Of a DNA stretch of 64,000 nucleotides, positions 1 through 12,427 are shown one piece after another. The notes beneath the pieces are model-generated. The model had not been told where the DNA came from, searched no databases, and worked only from the letters and a program-made list of their open reading frames with translations. The translations under genes and the position numbers were made by a program. The DNA is from Congeria kusceri (taxonomy: Eukaryota; Mollusca; Bivalvia; Myida; Dreissenidae): assembly GCA_027627225.1 (NCBI GenBank), contig JAPFQT010000392.1, positions 62,001 through 126,000 of the forward strand. Direction: 5' to 3'. Every line of letters begins with the position of its first letter. Within the stretch, counting starts at the first letter, position 1.

Positions 1-354
1 TAGGTGATCGTAAAGGAAGGAATACTTGCTGTGACCAATTTTAGCAGAATTATGGCCCTTTGTCATTATTCAACTATAGCATATATTATATGAAAGGAAA
101 AGGTGACATCGGACTTGCCCTTTGTCTGTGTCCAAACGTGTCGTGGGGGCGTTCGTGTCTGTGACACATCTCATTTTTTATTCAAACCATTCTACTGTAG
201 TATCTTGATTAAAAATTGTGTAAAATTTTGATTCATACAATGTACGGAAAGTTCTCATCAGGAATGTGTTGTTCTTAGTCACAGTTTTCTCTGATCAGAT
301 CAGACCTCAGTTGTATTGTTTTTATGATCATTGTTATTATTTGATTGTATTGAA

Positions 355-1245
355 ACATGAGGCATTTGATTCAGTTTCCTTGGTAGAACCAGTACTTAGT
401 GACTTTTAGACAAATAACATCTCCTAAGCTCCCTGTCAAAAGGCAGACACCACACCCATTACCTCACCATGAATCAGAAACTGCATTAATATGCCAGGCA
501 ATATAGTCTAAGTTAAAGATTGCTAAAATTTTGTTTCAAATATCTGGTTGTATAAATATTCACCTTTATTCTACTCTTAGGTATGAAACCTGCTTGCCTT
601 TACAGCCACAAGGCAGTAAGGAGTGTCCCGGCCTGGGTGTCACACTCGGAATGTTTTATATAGGTAAAGACCACATTTTCATTATTTCACATTGTTGGCT
701 TTCTGTTGTTGAAAGTGTGAAAGACTGCTAGTTTTTGCATTAGGCTATCTGTCTGTAAGTTCCCATTTGTGTGTAGCTTGAAAAATAATTTAAACGAGGA
801 CTTTGCAATAAAGAGGACATAACAAGGATTGTGGATTTTTCAGTATTTCAAGAGTACTTGCCCTTTATTTGTTTTTCCTTCCAAACTTAGTGCTACAAAC
901 ATGTCATTTATATTTAATCACACATACCTTAGGTAAACTGAGTACATGTATTTAAACACTGTTTGATATTAAATAGCTTGCATGCATTTTGTTTGATTGT
1001 TCTTGCATGTTGGTTACTTTTAATATTTAGCTGCACAGCAACAAAGTAGGAATGCAGTTTATGTGGTCCTTGTGCATACCATATCAGCTCACTGGGAGTC
1101 ACTGACAGGCAGGCAGGGTGCTGACTGGAGACACTGAATTTTAAGTCCTATCAGCTGCTGGCTGAAGCGAAGGTAAGAATTGTTCAGAACTGTCTGAAAC
1201 ATACTATATGGTTGATGAAATGTTGACCCTAAGTGCGTTCCTATT
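355..1245. repeat. Segmental duplication, copy A
   Basis: This stretch aligns, with much divergence and some indels, to 6790-8205 in the same orientation. Shared landmarks are a SINE-tail relic (GGTAGAACCAGTACTTAG at about 390), a block around CACACCCAT...ACCTC, a block with TGCTTGCCT...ACAGCCA, and a strongly conserved block at 1030-1140 (ATTTAGCTGCACAGCAA through GGCAGGCAGGGTGCTGACTG) ending near AGGTAAGA. The conserved block followed by a consensus-like 5' splice donor could be a non-coding exon, but its reading frames contain stops. I infer an old duplication; the gene content, if any, is unknown. Confidence 0.7.
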
Positions 1246-1814
1246 AACAATTAAGCTTACCTTTCAAAGTTATTGGTAAGCTGTCGGTATAGGGAACCTC
1301 TCCTGCATTGACCGTTGTCTGTCTACAAATCCCTGTTACTTACAAGACGATTCATCCAGTCTTTTTCTAACTTACCCTGCTGAGATTTTGATAACATGTC
1401 AAATCTGACCAGTAAATGATCATATGTTGGAGACAAACAATTGTGTACAGTAAGACCTCGCTAATATGACCACTCTGGGGTCTTAGTTAAAGTGGACAAA
1501 AGTCTTAATAAAGCGGTGGCCATAATATTGAGGTACGGCAGATCAACGTTCTTCATGAAGTAAAAATTGAATTTTTGAAAAATAAAGACATCTGACTACA
1601 GGTTCTCTCATACAACGTAATCTGATACACAGAAGATGGGCTGATATCTTAGCAAAATATTTGTAAATTTTTTTTTCAAACGCACCTGTTATGCCACAAA
1701 AGAATATGTCATCTGCATCGCATATGGGTTAACTTATGATATAAAGTGTAAGCAACCAAATGACACTGGTCCAAATAATGGGGTCAGTGGGGTGCCCGTA
1801 TCAGTGTTTGCAGG

Positions 1815-3840
1815 AGATGAACACGGGAACTACACATTCAGTTCATCACGTGGACTCGGTGTCACAAACTGTCTGTTATTCAACAAACCACGTTTGATTT
1901 GAATTTCATGAATGAATTTGAAATTCAAGACTGGACAGAATTTTCTGATCATGCAGCTATATATATTAGTTTTCTTATAAAAGGTAGCACCAATGAGGAA
2001 CAATATAGTCATACTGATTCTGAAACTACCGAAACACAAATCATAATGAAAGTAAAATCAGTGATTTTAATACATTGATTAATAAAAATAGTCATAATTT
2101 AAACACAATGTTTGATGAAAAATATAAGCATACATGAGAAGATTGGTATTATGACCCAATACCTAATAGCACATGTATATTTGGAAAAGTAATACGAACA
2201 AAACAACCTAGCAACCAGAAGCAAAAAGCAGAATGGTTAGATATGGATTGTAAAGATGCAAAAGCCAATTTCAGCCATGCTAAAAATACTTTCAATAAAA
2301 ATAAAACAGATGAAAACAGAAATAATTTTATTAAACACAGAACAAAATACAATGACATTTGCCTACAGGCAAAATGCGGCCATTAAATTTAAGGAAGGAA
2401 CACGATTAAGTAGTATTGCTAAAACACAACCCGAAGACCCATAACTCTGACCTGCAATTTAGCAGAATTATGCCCCTTTTTAAGTATTCATCCGTAACGG
2501 ATTAGTAATAGTCAAAACGCGATTCTGCGAATCGCGATACTACGAAAAGACGGCAAACTATGAATAAGGCTGTCGATCCCATCCATTTTTCTTAGATGTT
2601 TAACCAAAAAAAAGATGCGATTCAACGAATTCGCGAAACTACGAAAGATGCGTTACTACGAACACATTTTCCGGTCCCATCATAATTTACTTTGAAATGT
2701 TAACGCGCTGCTACGAATCATATTGTCATGTTGACTTTTCACACCTTCTCAACAAAATTTCACACCTGCCCGGTTAGACACTAAGCCAGTTTGTTTGCCC
2801 CAGGGACAAAGATAGTTTTTTACACGTCTAGTTACCATTGGGAGCCAGTTTAAAAGATGCAGTGTGAGATTTGACTTAATGACTTGCATTTGCCGATGAT
2901 ATGCTATTGCGAACTAGATATTTATTGGTCTTTTAGTGTTCCTTTGTAATCAAAGACATACACAAGTGTATTGTTAAATGCAATGAACATAATAAGTGTG
3001 ATATTGTTCGTTAACTCGTAAACTCTACATGACGAAATTAACCCTTCATGTAAGTTTACGTTACTACTGTTATTTCATAAAGATGCGATACTACGAAAAA
3101 CGCAACAGATCCGTGTCTCCCATGTCATTTCGTAGTATCGCGTTTTGACTGTATATTCATGCATAAAAGTCAGTGTCAGGTTAATGTGTCCGAACTATAC
3201 CACTGTTCTTTACACAGCTCTGTTTGGATGCAAACTATGGAACATGATCTCCAATGCAGACATGCAGCAGTTAAAAATAGCCCTCACTGCTGTCAAAAAT
3301 GTGCCCCACCTTGCTGGCTTGGACACGGTTACCTATCTGATGGGAATGTCGTCTCTTGAAGTGGCCAGCGGCCTCGAAAGTCATTTTTCTTGCATAACTG
3401 TACTGTCGATTACCACTGAATGACTAATGTCAGCTACATGGCATGCTTCACAAATGAAAGTGTATATGCAGCAAAAGCGACATGGACATCAATCTGTAAG
3501 CAGGCAATACACATGTATAAGGAAGGACAATGCCGCTCTCTACTACAACAAGACAAGGGTTTTGTCTTCAAAAAGCCTCACTGCAGCCACCATATGGAAG
3601 GTAGCAAGGATCTGCCCTGACAGCCGCAAACTCCTGAAGTTCCTGTCCTGCATGTGCTGAAAGACACCGCCTTATCACCTCCCACCCCCACCCATCACCT
3701 GTGCAAAGTGTTCATAACGAGTTATGTGCAGCCAACTGGAAAACATTATATCCCACTGTCCGTCACCTTACATGCTAACCCAGCTGCCAATATTCTTGGA
3801 CAAAGTCTGTTTTCTTTGCTTACCACTGAGTGAACCTCTA
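1815..3840 (+). pseudogene. Decayed non-LTR retrotransposon (LINE) remnant
   Basis: Three translated patches in collinear order match the architecture of a LINE ORF2. Near 1905-1975 the frame reads DWTEFSDHAAIY, the terminal SDH motif of an APE-type endonuclease. At about 2188-2384 a lysine-rich, helical linker (KAEWLDMDCKDAKANF...) resembles the region between endonuclease and reverse transcriptase. At 3165-3423 the patch CKLWNMISNADMQQLK...LMGMSSLE resembles the region after the reverse transcriptase core, and remnants seem to run to about 3840. Frames are broken by stops and shifts, the catalytic RT centre is missing, and a separate inverted-repeat element occupies 2510-3150. Recognition is by family pattern from memory; clade is not assigned. 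Confidence 0.6.
2510..3150. mobile_element. 641-bp inverted-repeat (MITE-like) element inside the LINE relic
   Basis: The left end starts AGTCAAAACGCGAT and the right end finishes ATCGCGTTTTGACT, a perfect inverted pair. A further pair of short matches (GCGATACTACGAAA) lies just inside both ends and repeats internally (TGCGTTACTACGAA, GCGATACTACGAAA). No open frame of note is inside. LINE-like coding patches lie on both sides, so it is most simply an insertion into the older LINE copy. No clear target-site duplication is visible. Confidence 0.7.
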
Positions 3841-4204
3841 TGACGGGCTCCACACGCAGAACTGATGTCATATCTCCTCTCGGCATGGTTGATGATGTCA
3901 TCGTTAACTTTGTCCCAGTAGAACACTACCCATAGATTTTAATCATGCATGCAGAACTGCTTTATTAACTATATGATTCATACAACCTTAATTGTCTGCA
4001 GAAATCTTTTATAACATTGTCTAAAATTGTTTTGCAAACACTAAGTAAATCTGTGCAAAGTGTGAAGAAAATGAACCCAGAAATATTGTCCAGTGCTGTC
4101 CCTTTAACGGACACTTGTTTGTTTATTTCGTTGAAGTGTTCCACCATCTCATATTTTTAGGGAGCAAGAATAGCCAACGCAACATAAATATTTTCCAGTG
4201 CTTA

Positions 4205-4402
4205 GTTTAAACCTATTTATTTTAGCTCGATGGCATAGAAAGCCTAAGGCTTATTGAGAGACACTCTCGAGTCCGTTTCCTGGGTAGAACCAGTACTTGG
4301 TGTCTTTAGGGGAGATCTTGAGAATGCTCCCAGAGTGGGGATCGAACCCAGGCCCTCCAGATCTCTAGGCGGACACCATATCCACTACGCCACTGCGACT
4401 TC
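4205..4402 (-). mobile_element. tRNA-derived SINE (family A), copy 1
   Basis: On the minus strand the element begins with a tRNA-like head (about 4402 down to 4325) with an A-box-like AGTGGCGTAGTGG and a B box GGGTTCGATCCC. A unique body follows containing AGTACTGGTTCTACCCAGG, then a tail reading through GAGCTAAAATAAATAGG. The same order occurs at 60594-60791 (plus), 15850-16013 (minus) and 40914-41067 (minus), which defines the family. The tRNA of origin is not certain because the anticodon arm is degenerate. Confidence 0.8.
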
Positions 4403-5639
4403 CAATGCTTATGTACTCTTGCTTCTGTTTAGGGTTTAGGCTCACTATTTTACTTTTACATTATATTCATGATATGTTTGGATTTTCTTGTGTTTATTGT
4501 ATGCATGTTTGTACATTACATTCCATTTCCTATGCATTTTATGTTCTGTATAACTGATGTATGTTAATCTTCAGAAAATGGAGCCAATTAAGATATATAA
4601 TTATTTTTCATGTATTTAAACATTTATTTAAAATGCATTGATGAAATAATTAAACATATGTGATGATTGTTCTACTGTTATTATTATGCAACATGTTATA
4701 ACAACAAACTTTATATTGTGCGTGTGAATAAAATTTTGATCTTTCACCTTGTCTTTGATGTCTTTTATAAACATTGAACTAACTGTTTATATTATTTAAA
4801 CTTGTACGTGATTACTGCGATATTGTTCAGTGACAAGGTGTTGATATGCAGATAATTATTACATTAATTAACATTAACTGTTAAAATAGCATATACAAAT
4901 AACCATTTAGCCCGGAAAGTATGGAAGAAAAGATAGATACCTTAAGTGAAGGTATTAAAAAACTTTGATGCTCATGCACAAATTCTCCTCATGAACAAAA
5001 AACAGTTCTTTTGTTACGTCCCTTTGTCCGTCATTATAAATTGTGTTAAAATATTACTGTATACTTATTTAGGTAATTTTACTGTCAGTCAGTAATGGAA
5101 CAGGGTAAACTTTTTTCTGCAATTCGTATGCATAAATCAAAAAAATCATGATCAGTGTTTCTGTGATTAATTTAAAGGCACTAACGAGGTCTAAAAAGTA
5201 AAACTTATCATTATAAAAAGTTTAACGGAGAAATAACAAAAGTCATTTTAAAAGTTTAACTTAGAAATAACAAACACCTAAAATAAAGCATTATAAGCCT
5301 AACAATTCTAAACATGTACATAAAATGAATGGTTTTAATTGAGTTTGATGTTGACACTTTTACGCTAGGAAACTAGCTTGAATTCCTCATCTTTTATGTG
5401 GAATATCGTGTATATCACCAAATGTTAATGGTTAATAGTCGGATGTCATTTGCGTTGCGATGATATTGGGCAGGCAAAATAGCTTGTGTTTGTAAAAGGT
5501 TTTACTTGATGTGTTTCTTCAATAAACAGTTTCCAGCAAAGCAGTTTTTTCTATCAATGGATTCCAAAATTATTTCACCGAAATGTTGTTTTGGTTCTTT
5601 TGTCCTCTACCAAAATACTTGTTATTTGTTAAAAAACAT

Positions 5640-5940
5640 TGCCACCAGGGGGTGGGCGGGGGGGGGGGGGGGGGGGCATTTTCCTTATATGACCATATTG
5701 AATCAAAATAATTTGGAAGAGGGTCACCCAAGCAACATTTGTGTGAAATTATTTAAAACTCCAAACAGTGGTTTCTCATATTTTCATATAATATTTTTAA
5801 ATATAGCCATACAAGAAATCTTTTAAAGGACCAACCCAGGAACATTCCTGCCAAGTTAGATTTAAAGTCGCTAAGCGGTTTCAGAGAAGTTGTTAAGTAA
5901 ATGGTTGACAACGACGACAGACGATATTAATATGGAAGTC
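5640..5940 (-). repeat. Partial core-repeat element, minus strand
   Basis: In reverse complement this stretch carries the hallmarks of the element at 46448-47605: a GTCGTC run, ACTTCTCTGAAACCGCTTAG, CAGGAATGTTCCTGGG, a GGTGACCCTCT-like stretch, and GCCCACCCCCTGGTGGC. A run of more than 20 guanines sits at about 5658-5677 inside it. It is a fragment; both ends are unclear. Confidence 0.55.
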
Positions 5941-6258
5941 CACTATTCTGAGTCAGAAGCTATACCTCTTCTTGATTTTCGGTATTAAATCGCTCGTTTA
6001 TCGCCGCATACTAAAAACAGTTTCACATAGCATCATACCCTTTCTAAAACTAAGAAACATAATAATTCATGAAATGTACTTAATCTGAAATGAGCATATA
6101 ACAGTTAGGACTAGAATAAACCAAAGTCATAGACACTATGACTCGTAGCCGGTGTATTCTAGTCCTAGATGTGTCGAGGATTGTTCTCGACACAGGCCAT
6201 CATCTGGCAGGATCAAATGTTGTTTCAGTCACCATTATGTGGCTTATTTAAATATTCC

Positions 6259-6295
6259 CGAGTTTGTTTCCTGGGTAGAACCAGTACTATGCGCG
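6259..6295 (-). repeat. SINE family A tail fragment
   Basis: The string TTTCCTGGGTAGAACCAGTAC is the reverse complement of the family A SINE body. Only about 35 bases are recognisable; head and tail are absent. Confidence 0.5.
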
Positions 6296-6408
6296 AAAGA
6301 TTCACTACATTACTGTGAATTCATTTGATAATTAATAGTGGATTGGAATATGCTTAGGTTTTTGTCATGTGTTCAATGTCTCTAATTAGATAGAGAGACC
6401 TGAACAGT

Positions 6409-6530
6409 GTGGACTGACACCTGCATATGTGGTCGAGGGTTTGAGACTGTGTGGTAGAAAGTGAAACATTGTGGACTGACACCTGCATATGTGGTCGAGG
6501 GTTTGAGACTGTGTGGTAGAAAGTGAAACA
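6409..6530. repeat. 61-bp tandem duplication
   Basis: Two essentially identical 61-bp units lie head to tail, each starting TGTGGACTGACACCTGC and ending with GAAAGTGAAACAT. Near identity indicates a recent duplication. Confidence 0.9.
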
Positions 6531-6789
6531 TTGATGACAGAACAACACTGTGAAGAACTGTTGGATTATGGTATGTTTTATATATGGGTAATGTATGTTT
6601 AATATTTCTGTTTGATTTCCAACCATTCTATTGAATTAAAACTAAATATAATCATCTTGATTTCAGGTTTTGGAAAAACTCTATCTTCATTGTTCATGAT
6701 CATAGTTTACACAGATAAAGTAGATCAGATTTCTTCAGTGGTGTTGTTAATAATGGGCTCGAAGCTATTTTGACTTGATCATATTGATA

Positions 6790-8205
6790 CCTGAGACATA
6801 ATGCGATTCGTTTGAATCATATTTCTGGTTAGAACCAGAACTTGGTGACTTTCAGACAGATAATCTGTCCATATGAATTAAGCCCCCAGTCTTAAGTCGG
6901 ACACCACACCCATGACCTCGCCATGACCCAGTAACGGCTATAATTTTCCAGACGATATAGGCAAATTAAGTAATGGGTTGTTGGAAGTTTGTTTCATATG
7001 TCTGGATGTATAGCTACTTTAATTTCTTCTACAAATATGTATGGGACATGCTTGCCTGCACAGCCAGTTTCCTGGCCTGGATGTCTCACACGGAATGTGT
7101 AAGTTCCCACATATTTTTACAATCGTACCTTATTATTGTTATTGAAAATAAGGCTGTCGGTTTTAATCTGTGTATATTCCTGTCTTTCAGGCTCTCTGTG
7201 TGTCTGTTCCCAATTAATTAGTTAAAAATAGTTTTTAAAGCCGCACAAAAGGGGTAAATGGTCGAATTCAGATTATTTAATCAAACGGTTATCTTATTGT
7301 CTGTCTTAGCATGTGTAGTTATCTTATTGTCTGTCTTAGCATGTGTTAACGTTAGTTTATAACCTTCGTCAGAAGCTGGATACTGATTATTGCAAAAACA
7401 CTGATCCTCCAAGTAAAACTGTTTATAAACGCTAGCTTTATTTACTGCCGAATTTCATGGCGATGCAGATTAACTCCGTCTATTCACCGTTGACACTTGG
7501 CAAACTGCAAGATATACTACATAAATCACGAGGAACTTTGGCTAGTTTCATAGTACAGAAAATGTAAACACTAAACTAAACTTCAAGCTGTTCAAATTCC
7601 ATTTATTTTATGAAAAATGTGTTTCAGTGTTTCGCTCATGATGCATTATGTTATAATTTATGTTTGTTATCTCAGCATTAAACTTTAAGTGTTTGGTTGA
7701 ACGTGTATCACCTTGTTAGTGCCTTTAAAATGAGGGTTTTTCAATGAAGTGGAGAATACAAGCTTTCTTCAGTGCATGTATTTACATTATTGTCCTTACT
7801 AGATTGATTTCCCCCAAAGTTATTTTTTGTTAAGCTTTAGGTCTTGTTTCAAATGGCGTTATTTATTTACTCATGTCTTAGGAGATGTTTGGTACATATT
7901 TGTAACATAATTAGGCATTTTCAACTTTGTTTGATATTAATCAGCCTGGACAACACATTGTTTGATTTGTTGTAGCATGATGGTTACTTTAATATTTAGC
8001 TGCACAGCAAGAAAGTAGGAATGCAGTGCATGGGGTCCTTGTGCATACCATATCAGCTCACTGGCAGTCACTGACAGGCAGGCAGGGTGCTGACTGGAGA
8101 CACGGAATTTCAAGTCCAGCCGGGGTTTGACTTAAGTTTAGGTAAGAGTTGTTCAGAACTGTCTGGAACATACTATATTGTAGATGGAATGTTGATCTAA
8201 AATGT
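6790..8205. repeat. Segmental duplication, copy B
   Basis: Direct, diverged partner of 355-1245. The best conserved part is 7990-8110 (ATTTAGCTGCACAGCAAGAA to TGACTGGAGACACGG), followed by AGGTAAGAG, the same donor-like hexamer as copy A. A SINE family A relic lies near 6825-6930. A 30-bp tandem duplication (TTATCTTATTGTCTGTCTTA) is present at 7288-7345 and is not in copy A. Confidence 0.7.
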
Positions 8206-8289
8206 GTTCCTATAAGACATTTCCAACGTTTGCCGATGTTAAATCGGAATCTGATAGAACGGTTATTTCAGGGTGCGCATTATTATTTC

Positions 8290-8535
8290 AAGTCAAAGGC
8301 GTAGCAAAACTATCTTATGGAGTATGATTAGGGTCTTTAATATCTTAGACAGCATCTTGCTCATAGAAACGAGCATCATGATCGTAAGACTGAGCATCAT
8401 GCTCATAAGATCGAGCATCATGTTCGTCAATTGTTCAAGGGTGACGCTAGTTTTTGGAGCATCATGCTGGGTTTGGCAATAAAGACCCTCTTCGTACGGC
8501 CTTGTACTATTGAGCATGATGCTCGATTTTAACAC
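8290..8535. repeat. Cluster of GAGCATCATGCTC-type palindromes
   Basis: GAGCATCAT(G/T) motifs recur at about 8371, 8392, 8413 and 8456, with an inverted GAGCATGATGCTCG at 8513. The first three are spaced by exactly 21 bp. The overall arrangement looks like a small foldback element; the open frames on both strands here are by-products. Confidence 0.5.
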
Positions 8536-8540
8536 ACGCA

Positions 8541-10700
8541 CAATATTGGCTGATTAATAGGTGCGATAAATTGATTTATGTTTGGATATATATCATCACA
8601 TAGAAAAAACATAAGAAGAACTGTAAATCTTACTTGGAATGATATATTTTATGTTTTAAGTGATATGATGGTATGTGATGTTACGTCAATAGCCCCAATT
8701 TGTCACACTGACCTCGCATACCATTCTTTTCTTGAAATGTTGGTCATATAATATAGTCCGCTAACCTGTTTTGGAACAGGGGAACAGGAAAGGTTGCTAA
8801 ATTATTAATTGTTAAACGTTATATAAAATGATCAGCATGTTGTATGTTTGGTAGGGTTTTCCTTTAGTGGTGAACATTATAAATAAAGCAGAGAAATTGT
8901 CTATATAAAGTCCACAACCATCAGTGTGTTACAGTATGTCTATTAAAACATAAGAAACCAATACAGAAATATATATAGTACTACACTGCTAGGCACATGC
9001 TCTTTATTGATTTCAAGAATCACGTGAATATCGTGTGACACGAAGTTGCATTACCGTTACATCGTGTGGATAAAATGAACGACTGGAAAATATTCGTGTT
9101 TACAATTCAGTGTGTATTTAAAATACATCAGTTAATGAACTACAGGAAAACAAGTAAAACGTATAATTTAAGTGTATGTTACATATTGCATATCTGTTTT
9201 TTACACAAAGCAAGGACGAAGTGTTGCGTTTGTTGCGTGCATATGTGAAACACCCAAATAACATGTTTTTATCAGTCCAGAAACACATTTTAGTGCGTCT
9301 TCAATTTATCCAATAAACTTGAGACAACCCCAAAGTTACATACTGCTAATCGGATTAAGTTTTCAACATCAGATTCGTCAAAGTTGGAAATGTCTATTAA
9401 CTGAATGGGATGCTGCTGAAAACAACAGGACAGTTATTCTCTTGGAATTATAGTTTGTATGAACGCATGACATGGGTTAACAATTAATGTGTTAAATTCT
9501 TATAAAGTAATAAGTAGCTGGTCTAATAATTTCAGTAGAAAACTGTGACAGTAATTCCTAGTGCAGATTAATTGGGTGTTACAATTCCAGGGAGAGAACT
9601 CTGTTAGACCCTCAAACTAAAACAACCACAGTTATATCCCTGCATTATTGATATAAGTTGGTTGATCAACTTGTGGGGTTATTTTAAAGCAATGGTGAAA
9701 TATACTAGGTTAAATACTTGAACAAAATGTCTGTTATTTTATACAATAACTGAGAAGAAAGGATTAAAGATGCAACTTTAAAGTTATATGTGAGGGTCTT
9801 GCAAATCATAATCTTGGCCAAATTTCTAAAAAAATCTTAAATATGTTATAACATGAGTAGCTTAAGTCCACTAGTATCATATATATATATATAGCATGTG
9901 TATTAATAGTAATGTAAAGACATATAAAAGTTGGAATGAAAATTGTATGCAAGATAATCACAATAAATTATATTTTGTGTTGTAACATGATATTGAAATT
10001 AATTATTTTAATTCATAAAAATAGAGACTTAAGCCTGTTATTTTTAAGACAGTTTAAAAAATTGGACTGAGGTGATTTATTAAAGGTAACGTTTGAAAAA
10101 TTGCATCGATGCTCATACTTGAAAAACAATATGTACTGGTTCTACTACCAGATGCACTGCTTTTACTGTAATATGTTCCTTTTTATACAGCCTAAATTAC
10201 TGTTGTAACCTATTTTAGTACTTTATTAATTGTACATGCAGTAACCATAAATGCTCAAAATTTATTTTAACATTTTACATTTCTCTTAATGGCAAACACA
10301 GTTTAAAATCCTGTTTTATAGTTTTGTTCCCTATTGTTCATGTGTCAATAACAATTCTTTCAGTCATAAAAAATGACAATGACAGTTCATGTTTGATCAT
10401 GGAAATTCTCACCAATGCGTCTAGCAGATGTTGAGACAATTTGACTCTTTGAGGAGTACACAGCGTATTAGTATTCACCAAACTGAAAACATTATCAGAA
10501 ATGTTACCTGTTATATCTGAACCACTTTTAATATCACTTGTCAGTGTATAATGGCTACTGCACGCTGTTTTGGTAGCATATTATTCATCTGCATAAACCA
10601 TTGTGCTGTGTGAATGCTTGTTGTTGTTAAGAAGTGTACTATGACCAGTTTCCTAATAAGTATGTGATATCTTCTGTTACTGATTAATGGTGATCACAGA
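8541..10700. other. Unassigned AT-rich DNA
   Basis: No convincing coding frame, tRNA or repeat end was seen on either strand. There is a short TA run near 9880. It may be intronic or intergenic. Confidence 0.5.
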
Positions 10701-10719
10701 AAAATAATGATAATGATTG

Positions 10720-10912
10720 TGGTTGTGGAAATGATGATGATGATGATGATGATTATGATGATGACAATGATGAGAATGAGGTTGACAATGATGATGATGA
10801 TTATGGAGTTGGTGATTAGTCTGATGATGATCTTGTTGCTCGTGTGATGATAGTGATTCTCTTCATGACGCTCATGATGACAATAATAATGTTGATGAAG
10901 ACAATGATGAAA
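10720..10912. repeat. GAT/GAC microsatellite
   Basis: The stretch is dominated by GATGAT and GATGAC triplets with imperfect interruptions. It is low complexity, and I do not interpret the frames as protein. Confidence 0.9.
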
Positions 10913-11164
10913 ATATATAATGATATGTTACTTTAATGTTGGTCTGCTGAGGTGCTTTTCAAGACGAGGATTTGTGAGTGTTATACAAGTATAGATTGAC
11001 ACAATAAACTTAAGATAAATAATAGATCATTATAAGAAGATATGAAAATTTCAAAACTGTGTTTTAGGAAAAATAAAATTAATATGAATCCTGAATAAAG
11101 TAATTGTTCAGCCAAATTTCATATCATTAGACTGTATTTAGACCCTCACAAAACATATAACTGG

Positions 11165-11316
11165 TGTAAACTGTTAAAGGTTACTGTTCTGGAGAGATAG
11201 TGTACCAGCCGGGTTAGCTCAGTCGGTAGAGCACTCGCCATGTAAGCGAGAGGTCCCGGGTTCGAGTCCCGGACTGGCTACACTATGTTCTCACCCTGTG
11301 ACCTCATAGCATTTAT
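11165..11316 (+). repeat. Solo-LTR-like repeat with embedded tRNA-like sequence
   Basis: The core (about 11209-11280) is a tRNA-like cloverleaf with A box TTAGCTCAGTCGG, anticodon stem CTCGC/GCGAG and a perfect T stem CCGGG/CCCGG around TTCGAGT. Position 33 is A rather than T, and the acceptor stem has mismatches, so it is not a convincing functional tRNA. The flanks (AAAGG..., GAGAG..., TTCTCACCCTGTGAC) match the LTRs of the miniature retrotransposon at 27032-27433, so I read this as a diverged solo LTR of that family rather than a free tRNA gene. Confidence 0.6.
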
Positions 11317-11884
11317 TACTGCATCAGGCAATTGGTGTTTTACAATTGATGTGAATTGATTGAATTAATATTTTCTGATCTAGGTTCTTTTTTATTTTCG
11401 AATACATTGCTATTTTTTATGTTTACTGGGGTTAGGGTTGAAAGTCAAATGTTATGCAGATAGTAAGGATTTTCTTTAGCAGTTATAATCTTTAATTTTA
11501 CAATTTCATAATTGATATGTTGAAACGCTCAACAGTTGGCAGTTTAAGTTTACGGTTAGGGTTAGGATTTAACGTATGTTGGAAAATGTGCCACACAGAC
11601 TGAACCAGTTTAAAAATACAAGCAAAATTTGAAATGGTCAAAGGTAGATAACCTGCTCTAGGCAGAATAATTGACAATTCTACCTGGTGACAGATAGACT
11701 TGCACAGTGATGAGTTTGAACGCTTAACATGTTCTTATTGTCGAGCTTAGTATGAGTATTGGATACAACATAAGTATTAAAATGAAATGGATTTAGCACC
11801 ACATCTGCGGGTTAAATTGACTATGTCCTCGAAAAGGGCCTCAAGGGGGCAATTTTTAGAATAAAATCTGAAATTGATAGATAA

Positions 11885-12235
11885 ATGCTGGCATATGATA
11901 ACGGTTAAAACATGGTATATATAATGGGAAAAGAGTTTACGCTTTCTGAGATAAAAATCAATTTATAATATGGGTTGTGTTTGTTTGGCCCTTTTCCTGT
12001 TCACATTTTGACGTCAGAATTGTGAGCATTTGGTATAACTAGAGTTAACACATGACTTCTTACCAATCATGATGGCGCAGTTGATTAAAGCGCTGTCTAC
12101 TTTCATTTCTTCGAATGGTTCCTAAGTCGTGAGTTCGATACCTGCTAGGGGTTTTAATTTTTGCTGACATTTTTGCTAATTTGTTTTTATCAAATATCTT
12201 ATTGTGTATGATATTATTTTTATTTATTTAATGCT
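11885..12235 (+). repeat. Dispersed repeat with tRNA-like segment (family C), copy 1
   Basis: This region aligns with the reverse complement of 55560-55860. Shared blocks in order are GGTATATATAATGG, TTCTGA(G/A)ATAAAAATCA, TTTGACGTCAGAATTG, and a tRNA-like segment (about 12068-12150) with GCGCTGTCTACT and CCTAAGTCGTGAGTTC followed by a B-box-like GTTCGATACC. The anticodon arm cannot be folded cleanly. I infer a tRNA-derived SINE whose conserved unit extends upstream of the tRNA-like part. Confidence 0.55.
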
Positions 12236-12346
12236 CAGTTCTTAGTAAAGCGCATTTCTATAAAATAATATAATTTATAGTGCAATAGGAAGCCAATGTT
12301 CTGATGATTCTTTAAAGAATCCTTCAATGATTAGGGAAGTAATTTT

Positions 12347-12427
12347 CATTAGGCCAAAAATAAAATTACTTTTGTTTCCCTTTCCCAACCGACCCACTGA
12401 AATTGCCGCGACCCTAAATATTTGCCA
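12347..12427. repeat. Relic of GTTTCC/CCGACC MITE family
   Basis: The segment GGCCAAAAATAAAATTAC...TTTGTTTCCC...CCAACCGACCC...GCGACCCTAAATATTT shares its word order with the better preserved element at 21341-21604. It directly abuts the SINE that begins at 12428, which may have landed in it. Confidence 0.4.

Noticed and set aside
11209..11280. Functional tRNA gene
   Set aside because: Position 33 is not T, the acceptor stem is mismatched, and the surrounding DNA matches a retroelement LTR.
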